From contig CALTWN010000018.1 of the NCBI GenBank assembly GCA_943913205.1, positions 1 through 18,912 on the forward strand: a DNA stretch of 18,912 nucleotides. The letters are read 5' to 3'. Shown here piece after piece: positions 7,486 through 15,192 of the stretch. Below the pieces are notes generated by a model, which ran no database searches, was not told the DNA's origin, and saw only the letters and a program-made list of their open reading frames with translations. The DNA is from an uncultured Bartonella sp. Lineage in GTDB: Bacteria; Pseudomonadota; Alphaproteobacteria; Rhizobiales; Rhizobiaceae. The first letter of the stretch is position 1; each line of letters begins with the position of its first letter. The translations under genes were made by a program, and so were the position numbers.

Positions 7486-7827
7486 ATGTCTTTATTAAAA
7501 GCCGCAAAAGAAATTTTTCCTGGTGTTTATTGTGGCGCTCAATTATGTAGGAAAGATGTAGCATTACTTGCAAAAGCAGGCATTGCTACAATTATATGCA
7601 ATAGACCCGACTACGAGGATGAAGAGCAAACCTGTTTTGCTGAAATCCAACTAGAAGCAACAAAGCATGGTATAAAAGCAATATCTATACCATTTACCGC
7701 AAGTAATTTGCATCCTGAACATATAGAAGAAATGAAAAAAGCTTTGGAAATAAGTAAAAAACCTATTTTTGCTTATTGCCGCTCTGGTGGACGTGTAGTA
7801 AAAATATGTTCTATGTTTACTTTATGA
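7486..7827 (+). CDS. DUF442 / rhodanese-like sulfurtransferase domain protein, probably frameshifted at its 3' end
   Basis: The 113-residue product matches the DUF442 domain (TIGR01244 type). It has a KEIFPGVYCGAQL opening, AKAGIATIICNRPDYEDEEQ (the NRPD motif) near 30-48, and YCRSGGR at 97-103, an active-site loop of the CRxGxR form with Cys98 and Arg103. In Blh-type proteins this domain sits before a metallo-beta-lactamase persulfide dioxygenase and takes part in sulfide detoxification; here it stands alone. After Arg103 the frame reads VVKICSMFTL and stops. Skipping two bases at 7795-7796 would read CRSGGRSKNMFYVYFMIKNG and continue 20 codons to a TGA at 7857, restoring the usual Ser after the loop. 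The gene has probably lost its last helix by a small insertion. It lies alone behind the operator cluster; the next gene is convergent. Confidence 0.75.
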   Translation: MSLLKAAKEIFPGVYCGAQLCRKDVALLAKAGIATIICNRPDYEDEEQTCFAEIQLEATKHGIKAISIPFTASNLHPEHIEEMKKALEISKKPIFAYCRSGGRVVKICSMFTL

Positions 7828-7970
7828 TAAAAAATGGTACAATTTATTCCAAATACTGATGTTGAAAAATTTTCTGAAATTAGTATCTGCCCCAGCCCAC
7901 CCCTCGATAATACTTATATATTTATATTATTAATTTTAATTTTTTGTAATTTTATTTGTATTTTCAGCTT

Positions 7971-8957
7971 TTAAAAACATATCTCCTTATCTAATTGTGA
8001 TAAAGGCTGTTGTTGTTTTAAAATATGCTCTGCTTGCTTAACATCAAGTTTAATTTGCTTTATCATTTGATCTAGATTTTCAAATTTGCGCTCTTCTCGT
8101 AAAAACTCAAATAAACTTACCCTCACATACTCACCATATATTTCTTCATTAAAATTAAAAATATAAGTTTCCAATAATGGCTTGCCTTCTTCTACTACTG
8201 TGGGGCGCTTTCCAAAGCTTGCTACACCTTCATAAAGGTCACCATTTGCCCTTTTAAGCTTTACTGCATAAATGCCATAGGCCAAATTTTGCCCAGGCGA
8301 TAATTCCATATTTATAGTTGGAAAACCAATTTTTCTGCCTAATTTTGCACCATGAACAACTACATTTTCAATAGTATAATGATAATTAAGAACTTGTGCT
8401 GCCTCATCAACTAAACCTCGACATAATAATTGCCTGATATATGATGAAGAGATATTATGCAAGTCAGTAGTTTTTTGAACATCTACTAACCGCAATATAA
8501 AATTATTATATTTACTAGCATATTCATTTAATAGAACACTATCCCCTAATCTTTCTTTGCCAAAACAAAAATCATTGCCCACCACAATAGCTTTTGCTGC
8601 CAATTGCTGCACTAATATTTTATCTATAAAATCCTTTGCTTCAAGCTGCATAAATTCATTATCAAATCTTTGTTCAACAACACCATCAAAACCCAAACTA
8701 TCTAATATTTTATATTTCTGCGAAATAGTAGTGAGCCTATGATGCTCGTTACATTTATTCTTAATAATAATAGGGTGTGGCTCAAAGGTAAAGACTAAAG
8801 CAGAACAGGATAATTGCTGAGCTAAAAGCAATGCTTGATGCAATAAATATTGGTGTCCTTTATGCACACCATCAAAATTGCCGATAGCCACAACTGAACC
8901 CCGAAGTCGGGCTGGTAAATTACCACTACCTTCTACAACTGTAAAACTAGAAGACAT
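7971..8957 (-). CDS. ribF: Bifunctional riboflavin kinase / FAD synthetase
   Basis: The 328-residue product phosphorylates riboflavin to FMN and adenylates FMN to FAD. The N-terminal nucleotidyltransferase domain shows GNFDGVHKGH at 26-35, containing the H32-x-G-H35 motif, then FTFEPHP and a conserved ISSSYIRQLL. The C-terminal kinase domain shows GRKIGFPTINM, the GIYAV strand, GVASFGKRPTV and the ETYIFNFNEEIYGEYVRVSLFEFLREE stretch that contains the catalytic glutamate region. Length is normal (about 310-330). The gene follows the HAD hydrolase gene by 16 bases in the same direction, so the two probably form an operon. The ATG at 8957 has no clear ribosome site and may depend on translation of the upstream gene. 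No FMN riboswitch is visible. Confidence 0.97.
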   Translation of the reverse strand: MSSSFTVVEGSGNLPARLRGSVVAIGNFDGVHKGHQYLLHQALLLAQQLSCSALVFTFEPHPIIIKNKCNEHHRLTTISQKYKILDSLGFDGVVEQRFDNEFMQLEAKDFIDKILVQQLAAKAIVVGNDFCFGKERLGDSVLLNEYASKYNNFILRLVDVQKTTDLHNISSSYIRQLLCRGLVDEAAQVLNYHYTIENVVVHGAKLGRKIGFPTINMELSPGQNLAYGIYAVKLKRANGDLYEGVASFGKRPTVVEEGKPLLETYIFNFNEEIYGEYVRVSLFEFLREERKFENLDQMIKQIKLDVKQAEHILKQQQPLSQLDKEICF

Positions 8958-8973
8958 ATTATTAATTACAAAA

Positions 8974-9810
8974 CTATCTTAATTGATCCATATATCCTAG
9001 GGGGTCAAAATTATGTTGCTGTACATATTGTTGCACCATATTATCATCAAAATTTTGTCCAACCATAAGATGTTGTTTATTAACACCATCTAGCACATAA
9101 ATGGCATCAATTCCATAATTTATAGCTCCCTTTATATCAGTTACTAAACCATCGCCTATCGCTAGAATATCTTTTTTCTGTATATCGCCTGACAATTTGC
9201 TAAAAGCCAAATCATAAATAGCATTATGCGGCTTTCCTGCTATCAATGTTGTACCGCCCATACTAGAATATAATTTTGCCAAAGCTCCTGCGCAATATAA
9301 TATTTGCTCACCATATAATACTTGTATATCGGGGTTAGCACAAATAAAAGGTAAATTGCGAGCTTTTGCTTTTAATAAAATATCCTCATATAATGTTAAA
9401 TCATTTTCAAAATGCTCAAACAATCCCGTGCATAAAATTGCCTGCGCTTCAACATCTTCAACTCGTTCTACATTCAAACCATCCATGATGTCCATAGCTT
9501 TTTCAGGACCAATATAAAATAATTTCGAGGGAGATTTTTTTATTAAATCTTTGGTTGAATCACCTGATGTTATTATAAAATCATAAATATCATCATTAAT
9601 ATTTAATTGCTTTAATTGATTTGCAACATCTATGCTTGATCTTGGCGAGTTGGTTATAAATATAATTTCTTTACCTGCATCTTTTAATTTAGATAATGCA
9701 TGAATAGCTTCATCATATGCTTCCAGCCCATTATGTACTACGCCCCATATATCGCAAAATATTGCCTTATAATTTTGCGCTATGTCCTCTATATTTTGAA
9801 TTCTTTTCAT
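8974..9810 (-). CDS. HAD-superfamily hydrolase of the TIGR01459 type
   Basis: This 278-residue cytoplasmic protein has a HAD class IIA (NagD-like) layout. Motif I is AIFCDIWGVVHNG with nucleophile Asp20. ITNSPR follows as motif II (about 55-60). A cap region holds ICTGLF-like and ICANPD segments. AGKPHNAIYDLAF contains the motif III lysine, and LAIGDGLVTDIKGAINYGI is motif IV (the G-D-x-x-x-x-D metal site). The usual second Asp of motif I is replaced by Trp (D-I-W), which I recall as normal for this family. The substrate is unknown; relatives act on small phosphate esters. In Rhizobiales this gene is commonly next to ribF, and that pairing is kept here. A link to flavin metabolism, such as dephosphorylation of an intermediate, is possible but unproven. 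Confidence 0.85.
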   Translation of the reverse strand: MKRIQNIEDIAQNYKAIFCDIWGVVHNGLEAYDEAIHALSKLKDAGKEIIFITNSPRSSIDVANQLKQLNINDDIYDFIITSGDSTKDLIKKSPSKLFYIGPEKAMDIMDGLNVERVEDVEAQAILCTGLFEHFENDLTLYEDILLKAKARNLPFICANPDIQVLYGEQILYCAGALAKLYSSMGGTTLIAGKPHNAIYDLAFSKLSGDIQKKDILAIGDGLVTDIKGAINYGIDAIYVLDGVNKQHLMVGQNFDDNMVQQYVQQHNFDPLGYMDQLR

Positions 9811-9906
9811 CTATTTTTAGCTCAGCTTTGGTTGTTTGATTCTATAATATTCTATATACTATAGTGTAATTATAAGTCTATAGATAAAAAAACCAAGGTA
9901 ACCTAA

Positions 9907-11457
9907 ATGGGATTGTTCAAAAAATTTGCAACCGTAGCAAGTGGAACTATGGCTAGCCGTTTATTTGGTTTTTTACGTGAAATGCTAATGGCGGCCTCCC
10001 TGGGCACCGGTCCTATTGCCGATGCTTTTAACGCAGCTTTTCGCTTTCCAAACAGTTTTCGCCGGCTTTTTGCCGAAGGTGCGTTATCTTCAGCTTTTGT
10101 ACCCCTTTTTACAAAACATATAGAAAATAAAGGTATAGATAATGCCCGAGATTTTGCCTCTGATGTTTTTGGTGTTTTATTAAGTGCATTACTTGCCTTA
10201 ACTACGCTCGCATTAATATTTATGCCTATATTAGTGCGCTATATTATTGCACCTGGTTTTGTTAACGATCCTATAAAATATAACGCTACAGTGCAATTTG
10301 CTTTTATAATGTTTCCTTATTTAGCTTGCATGTCGTTAACCGCAATAATTAGCGGCATGTTAAATTCAATGAATCGTTATTTTGCCGCTGCAATTGCACC
10401 TATTTTTTTAAATGCGATTTTAATTGGAGTGCTTATATACAGCTATTATTATAAATTAAATTATTGGAAAATAGGTTTATATTTATCTGAGGCCGTGTTA
10501 ATAGCTGGTATCACACAGCTTTTAGTAGTTTATATATCAGCATGCCGGGCAAACATAAGAATTAAGCTAAAACTACCTAAAATTAACTCTGAAATACGCA
10601 AAATGTTAAGCCTTGCTGTACCAGCAGCGATAAGTGGTGGTATTACCCAAATTAATTTGCTAATAAACACCAGTATCGCCTCTACTGATTCTGGCGCTAT
10701 TTCTTCGCTTGCATATGCAGATCGTTTATACCAATTACCATTAGGCATTATCGGTATTAGCGTAGGCACAGTGCTATTACCAGAACTATCTAAAGCTTTA
10801 CGCAGCAATAATACAGAACACACCACTAATATTCAGCATCGATCCATAGAATTTGCTTTATTTTTGGCGCTACCCGCTTCAATAGCTCTTATAGGATTGA
10901 GCGAGCCTATAATAAGATTATTATTAGAACACGGAAATTTTAATGCTGATTCTACAATACGAGTTGCGCATTTATTAAAAATTTACGGTATTGGTTTACC
11001 TTCTTTTATATTAATAAAAGCTTTAATCCCTAATTATTTTGCCCATCAAGATACAAAAACTCCTTTAAGATTTGCAGCTATAGCTGTTGCTATAAATATT
11101 TGTTTAGCTTTTAGCTTATTTCCATACTTATCGGCATATGGTATAGCTATTGCCGAAATAACAGCCTCTTGGCTAAATTGTACATTACTTTTCCTGACCC
11201 TGGTTAAAAGAAAAAAATTTATAATTAAAAAGCTAATGTTTGTGCGTATAGCTAAATTTTTACTTAGCTCACTATTAATGGGTATATTTTTAATTTATTC
11301 TTCACGATATTTCGCGTATAATCTTTCTAACGAAAGTAGTTTAACAATACGAATAGAAACAAATTTGCTAATTATAAGTACCGCAATATTACTTTATTTT
11401 TTATTTGTGTTAGCGCTTAGAGCTGTAAATATAAAATCTTTTAAAGGCAAGGAATAA
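9907..11457 (+). CDS. murJ: Lipid II flippase MurJ (MviN)
   Basis: The 516-residue protein is made of about 14 hydrophobic segments. It begins with the hallmark MurJ region: ASGTMASRLFGFLREMLMAA, then IADAFNAAFRFPNSFRRLFAEGALSSAFVPLF, then a central SLAYADRLYQLPLGIIGISVGTVLLPELSK. These arginine-rich stretches line the central cavity that binds lipid II in the family. MurJ moves the peptidoglycan precursor across the inner membrane, so the cell is expected to build a wall. The ATG at 9907 has AAGG about ten bases upstream. The stop codon overlaps the trpS start codon (TAATG), so the two are co-translated. The gene diverges from the HAD-ribF pair; the 96-base gap between them must hold both promoters. 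Confidence 0.97.
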   Translation: MGLFKKFATVASGTMASRLFGFLREMLMAASLGTGPIADAFNAAFRFPNSFRRLFAEGALSSAFVPLFTKHIENKGIDNARDFASDVFGVLLSALLALTTLALIFMPILVRYIIAPGFVNDPIKYNATVQFAFIMFPYLACMSLTAIISGMLNSMNRYFAAAIAPIFLNAILIGVLIYSYYYKLNYWKIGLYLSEAVLIAGITQLLVVYISACRANIRIKLKLPKINSEIRKMLSLAVPAAISGGITQINLLINTSIASTDSGAISSLAYADRLYQLPLGIIGISVGTVLLPELSKALRSNNTEHTTNIQHRSIEFALFLALPASIALIGLSEPIIRLLLEHGNFNADSTIRVAHLLKIYGIGLPSFILIKALIPNYFAHQDTKTPLRFAAIAVAINICLAFSLFPYLSAYGIAIAEITASWLNCTLLFLTLVKRKKFIIKKLMFVRIAKFLLSSLLMGIFLIYSSRYFAYNLSNESSLTIRIETNLLIISTAILLYFLFVLALRAVNIKSFKGKE

Positions 11458-12488
11458 TGGTTAAAGAAGAACGCATATTTTCTGCTGTTCAATCAAGTGG
11501 CGATTTACATTTGGGCAATTATTTGGGGGCCCTTAAACAATGGAAAGAATTATCATATAAATATGAATGCATATATTGCGCTGTAGATATGCACGCCTTA
11601 ACAGTAAACCCTACACCATATGAGCTTAGAGAATCTACCTATAATGCTATTTCAGCATTCATTGCTTGCGGCATAGATACTGATAAGCACATAATTTTTA
11701 ACCAATCGCGCGTTCCACAACATAGTGAACTTTGCTGGATATTTAATTGCTTGGCTCGTGTTGGGTGGTTAAATCGCATGACCCAATTTAAAGAAAAGTC
11801 TGGCAAAAATCGGGAACAAGCCTCCTTAGGACTTTATGTTTATCCTAGCCTAATGGCAGCGGATATTTTACTTTATAAAGCAACGTTAATACCCGTGGGT
11901 GAAGACCAAAAACAACATATAGAGCTTACCCGCGATATTGCACAAAAATTTAATAATGATTATCAAACTCGCTATCAAGAATTAGGCTATGGCAAGGAAT
12001 ATTATTTTACTCTACCAAATTCACTTACGCCTAAAAAATCCGCACGTATTATGTCTTTACGCGACGGAACCAAAAAAATGTCAAAATCAGACCCTTCAGA
12101 ATTTTCTAGAATAAATCTTAAAGATACAGCAGACGAAATTGCGGCAAAATTTCGTAAAGCAAAAACTGATAGCGGTGAATTACCAGATAATATAGAAGAT
12201 TTAGAAAAACGCTTTGAGGCTAAAAATTTATTAAATATATATGCCTCCCTGCATGATTTAAGCTTAGAACAAACAATAGAAGACTTTGCTGGCAAAAATT
12301 TTTCTGTATTGAAAAATGCCCTTATTGAGATATGTATTGAAAAAATCGTACCAATTTCACAACAACTGCGCAAACTTGCACAAGATAAAAGCTATATAGA
12401 TAAAATAATAAAAGAAGGTGCGCAAAAAGCTAGGGATATTGCCGAAGTTAATATAAAAGAAATAAAAGAAATTGTAGGTTATTTATAA
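11457..12488 (+). CDS. trpS: Tryptophanyl-tRNA synthetase
   Basis: The 343-residue class I synthetase charges tRNA-Trp. Visible signatures are SSGDLHLGNYLGALKQW near the N-terminus, with H18-L-G-N21 as the HIGH-type motif. Tryptophan-pocket and dimer segments follow (CAVDMHALT, YPSLMAADILLY, VGEDQKQHIELTRDIA), and KMSKS lies at residues 207-211. The length is typical of bacterial TrpRS. The ATG overlaps the last base of murJ and has AAGGA just upstream, inside the murJ coding sequence. The following Nfu-type gene starts two bases after the stop. The order murJ-trpS-(uspA)-nfu is familiar from Rhizobiales; the universal stress protein gene that I recall between trpS and nfu is missing here. 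No tryptophan attenuator is visible. Confidence 0.98.
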   Translation: MVKEERIFSAVQSSGDLHLGNYLGALKQWKELSYKYECIYCAVDMHALTVNPTPYELRESTYNAISAFIACGIDTDKHIIFNQSRVPQHSELCWIFNCLARVGWLNRMTQFKEKSGKNREQASLGLYVYPSLMAADILLYKATLIPVGEDQKQHIELTRDIAQKFNNDYQTRYQELGYGKEYYFTLPNSLTPKKSARIMSLRDGTKKMSKSDPSEFSRINLKDTADEIAAKFRKAKTDSGELPDNIEDLEKRFEAKNLLNIYASLHDLSLEQTIEDFAGKNFSVLKNALIEICIEKIVPISQQLRKLAQDKSYIDKIIKEGAQKARDIAEVNIKEIKEIVGYL

Positions 12489-12490
12489 AT

Positions 12491-13048
12491 ATGTTTATAC
12501 AAACACAAGAAACGCCAAATCCAAATAGTTTAAAATTTTTCCCCGGGCGCATTCTTACAAAAGATAGAATTGTTGAATACACAAATTATGAAGAAGCAAA
12601 AAACTCTTCAATTTTAGCCGCACAGCTTTTGTCTATAAAAGGTGTAACAAATGTAATGTTTAATAGCGACTATATTGCTATTAGTATAGAAAATTGTGAG
12701 TGGAAGCACCTAAAGCCGCCAATAATTGATGTAATTATTTCCTATTTTTTACAATATGATGAGGTTTTTGTCTCAAGTCCTGTGCCTAGCTCTGTACAAG
12801 AATTCTTTGATGAAAAAGATATTAAAATAGTTAATTGTATTAAAGAGTTACTAGAAACCCACATTCGCGAAGCCGTAGCCAAAGATGGCGGCGATATAAA
12901 ATTTAGAGGATATAAAGACGGTATTGTATATCTTTCTATGCATGGCGCTTGTTCTGGGTGTCCTTCAGCTGGAGCTACTCTTAAACAAGGTGTTGAAAAT
13001 CTTTTTCAACACTTTATCCCACAAATAAAAGCTGTTGAACAAATATAA
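12491..13048 (+). CDS. Nfu/NifU-like Fe-S cluster carrier protein
   Basis: The 185-residue product has two domains. The N-terminal Nfu_N domain (about 1-88) begins MFIQTQETPNPNSLKFFPGR, a very conserved opening of mitochondrial NFU1 and its alphaproteobacterial relatives. The C-terminal NifU-type domain (about 105-180) holds the cluster-binding pair C154-S-G-C157 in MHGACSGCPSAGATLKQGVE. Two monomers together hold one [4Fe-4S] cluster, which they pass to target enzymes in the cytoplasm. The CDS begins two bases after trpS, so it is the third gene of the murJ-trpS operon. Nothing in the sequence looks degraded. The name nifU is often used in databases, but this is not the nitrogen-fixation scaffold with its N-terminal IscU domain. 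Confidence 0.95.
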   Translation: MFIQTQETPNPNSLKFFPGRILTKDRIVEYTNYEEAKNSSILAAQLLSIKGVTNVMFNSDYIAISIENCEWKHLKPPIIDVIISYFLQYDEVFVSSPVPSSVQEFFDEKDIKIVNCIKELLETHIREAVAKDGGDIKFRGYKDGIVYLSMHGACSGCPSAGATLKQGVENLFQHFIPQIKAVEQI

Positions 13049-13080
13049 AAAATTTTATTAACAAAATTGTTTATAATACT

Positions 13081-13115
13081 CTTGAAATAAAAAGATATAA
13101 TATCTACCTTTATAG
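13081..13115 (+). promoter_or_regulatory. Possible heat-shock (RpoH-type) promoter of groESL
   Basis: CTTGAAA at 13081-13087 matches the -35 element of RpoH promoters. CTACCTTTATAG at 13104-13115 could provide the -10 part, although the spacing (16 to 19 bases after CTTGAAA) is a little long. No CIRCE repeat (the HrcA operator) is present between the Nfu gene and groES, so control by the heat-shock sigma factor alone is the simplest reading. The call rests on one good hexamer in AT-rich DNA. Confidence 0.35.
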
Positions 13116-13152
13116 CGTAAATCATAACACAAACAATAGGAGAGTGTTTAAC

Positions 13153-13449
13153 ATGGCAAATATTAACTTTCGTCCCTTACACGACAGAGTAGTTGTGCGC
13201 CGGATAGAATCTGAGCAAAAAACAGCGGGCGGCATAATTATACCTGATACAGCAAAAGAAAAACCTCAAGAGGGTGAAGTAGTAGCCGTAGGGCTAGGTA
13301 CACGTGACGAAAGCGGCAAAGTTCTAGCTTTAGATGTAAAAGCCGGCGACCGTGTATTGTTTGGAAAATGGTCTGGTACAGAAATAAAGATAAATGGCGA
13401 AGAGCTACTTATCATGAAAGAATCAGATATAATGGGCATAGTTGGTTAA
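13153..13449 (+). CDS. groES: Co-chaperonin GroES
   Basis: This is the 98-residue lid of the GroEL folding chamber. It begins MANINFRPLHDRVVVRR; the mobile loop that docks on GroEL is at about 17-33 (SEQKTAGGIIIPDTAKEK), and the family ending ILIMKESDIMGIVG-like is present. The frame is open back to a GTG at 13144, but AGGAG at 13138-13142 is correctly spaced (ten bases) for the ATG at 13153, and the resulting N-terminus matches the family exactly. groEL follows after 18 bases, forming the usual two-gene operon. Three neighbouring mobile-loop hydrophobics (III) provide the GroEL contact. There is nothing unusual in the protein. Confidence 0.97.
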   Translation: MANINFRPLHDRVVVRRIESEQKTAGGIIIPDTAKEKPQEGEVVAVGLGTRDESGKVLALDVKAGDRVLFGKWSGTEIKINGEELLIMKESDIMGIVG

Positions 13450-13467
13450 TAGAAGGAAAAAATTATT

Positions 13468-15111
13468 ATGAGTGCTAAAGAAGTTAAATTCGGACGTGAA
13501 GCACGTGAGCGCATGCTACGCGGTGTTGATATATTATCAAATGCTGTAAAAGTTACTTTAGGTCCAAAAGGACGTAACGTTGTTTTAGACAAATCTTTTG
13601 GTGCACCCCGCATTACTAAAGACGGTGTTTCTGTTGCAAAAGAAATAGAGCTAGAAGATAAGTTTGAAAATATGGGCGCCCAAATGCTACGTGAAGTGGC
13701 ATCTAAAACAAATGATGTAGCGGGCGATGGCACAACAACAGCAACAGTTTTAGGCCAAGCTATCGTACAAGAAGGCGCAAAAGCTGTAGCAGCTGGTATG
13801 AACCCAATGGACGTTAAACGTGGTATTGACGCGGCTGTACATGAAGTTGTAAGCATATTATTAAAAAAAGCTAAAAAAATAAAAACTTCATCTGAAATTG
13901 CACAAGTTGGTACTATTTCTGCTAATGGTGAAGCTGAAATTGGCCAAATGATAGCGCAAGCTATGGAAAAAGTTGGTCCTGAAGGCGTTATAACCGTAGA
14001 GGAAGCTAAAACAGCCGAAACAGAGTTAGAAGTTGTAGAAGGTATGCAATTTGATAGAGGCTATCTATCACCATATTTTGTAACTAATCCAGAAAAAATG
14101 ATTGCTGATTTAGACGATCCTTATATTCTTATACATGAAAAGAAATTATCTAATTTGCAAGCGCTTTTACCTGTGTTGGAAGCTGTTGTACAATCTGGCA
14201 AGCCATTACTTATAATTGCTGAAGATGTAGAAGGTGAAGCTCTTGCTACTTTGGTAGTTAATAAATTACGTGGCGGCTTAAAAATTGCAGCTGTTAAAGC
14301 TCCTGGTTTTGGTGACCGACGCAAAGCAATGCTAGAAGATATTGCTATATTAACTTCAGGGCAGCTAATTAGTGAAGATCTTGGTATCAAGTTAGAAAAT
14401 GTAACTTTAGATATGCTTGGTCGCGCTAAGAGAGTAACTATCAACAAAGAAAATACAACTATTGTAGATGGTTCGGGCGATAAATCACAAATTGAAGCGC
14501 GCATTAACCAAATAAAAGGTCAAATTGAAGAAACTACTTCAGATTATGACAAAGAAAAACTGCAAGAACGTTTAGCTAAATTAAGTGGCGGTGTTGCTGT
14601 TATTCGCGTTGGCGGCTCGACTGAAGTTGAAGTGAAAGAAAAGAAAGACCGTGTTGATGATGCTTTAAATGCTACACGCGCAGCAGTTGAAGAAGGTATT
14701 GTAGCAGGTGGCGGTACTGCCTTATTGCGCGCAGCTTCTCAATTAACTGTAAAAGGTGCAAATAGCGATCAAGAAGCCGGTGTTAATATTATACGCCGTG
14801 CTTTACAAGCTCCTGCCCGTCAAATTCTTTCTAATGCAGGTGAAGAAGCTTCAGTTGTTGTTGGCGATATCCTTAAAAATTCTGACGATAATTTTGGTTA
14901 TGACACAGCAGGAAACGCATTTGGTGACATGATAGCCCAAGGTATTGTAGACCCGGTTAAGGTTGTTCGTACAGCTTTACAAAATGCATCTTCTATTGCT
15001 GGTTTGTTAATCACCACCGAAGCTATGGTAGCAGAACTACCTAAAAAAGAAGCTGCTATGCCTGCTATGCCAGGTGGTGGCATGGGCGGTATGGGCGGTA
15101 TGGATTTCTAA
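13468..15111 (+). CDS. groEL: Chaperonin GroEL
   Basis: This 547-residue protein forms the double-ring ATP-driven folding chamber. Landmarks are KEVKFGREARERMLRGVD at the start, the nucleotide-binding TLGPKGRNVVLDK (about 30-42) and DVAGDGTTTATVL (about 87-99), the apical domain with EDVEGEALATLVVNKLRG, the family signature near AAVEEGIVAGGGTAL (about 405-419), and the flexible GGMGGMGGM tail ending in DF. Length and all motifs are normal. AGAAGGA lies upstream of the ATG. The gene ends before a strong intrinsic terminator. In AT-rich symbiont genomes GroEL is often the most abundant protein and buffers destabilised proteins, which would suit this organism, but nothing in this sequence proves high expression. 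Confidence 0.99.
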   Translation: MSAKEVKFGREARERMLRGVDILSNAVKVTLGPKGRNVVLDKSFGAPRITKDGVSVAKEIELEDKFENMGAQMLREVASKTNDVAGDGTTTATVLGQAIVQEGAKAVAAGMNPMDVKRGIDAAVHEVVSILLKKAKKIKTSSEIAQVGTISANGEAEIGQMIAQAMEKVGPEGVITVEEAKTAETELEVVEGMQFDRGYLSPYFVTNPEKMIADLDDPYILIHEKKLSNLQALLPVLEAVVQSGKPLLIIAEDVEGEALATLVVNKLRGGLKIAAVKAPGFGDRRKAMLEDIAILTSGQLISEDLGIKLENVTLDMLGRAKRVTINKENTTIVDGSGDKSQIEARINQIKGQIEETTSDYDKEKLQERLAKLSGGVAVIRVGGSTEVEVKEKKDRVDDALNATRAAVEEGIVAGGGTALLRAASQLTVKGANSDQEAGVNIIRRALQAPARQILSNAGEEASVVVGDILKNSDDNFGYDTAGNAFGDMIAQGIVDPVKVVRTALQNASSIAGLLITTEAMVAELPKKEAAMPAMPGGGMGGMGGMDF

Positions 15112-15134
15112 ACCATATGCTAAATATAAGATAA

Positions 15135-15164
15135 AAAAAAGCCCACCTTTACGTGGGCTTTTTT
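15135..15164 (+). terminator. Intrinsic terminator of groESL
   Basis: A GC-rich stem GCCCAC (15141-15146) pairs with GTGGGC (15153-15158) around a six-base loop. An A-run lies before it and six T's after it, so the stem extends to 12 base pairs and the T-run follows directly. This is the clearest rho-independent terminator in the window. The A-run on the left side would also let it work on the opposite strand, although no convergent gene needs it. Confidence 0.93.
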
Positions 15165-15192
15165 ACTTTAACTTTTTATTAAAGGAGCAAAA

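Noticed and set aside
7828..7970. A further short gene or remnant after DUF442 (for example the MVQFIPNTDVEKF frame)
   Set aside because: It is only about 30 codons, has no ribosome site and no recognisable motif; the stretch becomes T-rich and looks like spacer between convergent genes.
8958..8973. FMN riboswitch upstream of ribF
   Set aside because: Only 16 bases separate ribF from the HAD gene, and no conserved RFN-element segments are visible upstream of that pair.
13049..13080. AT-only stem (AATTTT with AAAATT) as a terminator of the Nfu gene
   Set aside because: It is a six-pair A/T stem in AT-rich DNA, too weak to separate from chance.
13446..13856. 136-codon minus-strand frame opposite groEL, and similar frames opposite trpS and fumC
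   Set aside because: These are antisense shadows of strongly conserved genes; their Ser/Thr/Pro-rich composition is typical of such artefacts.
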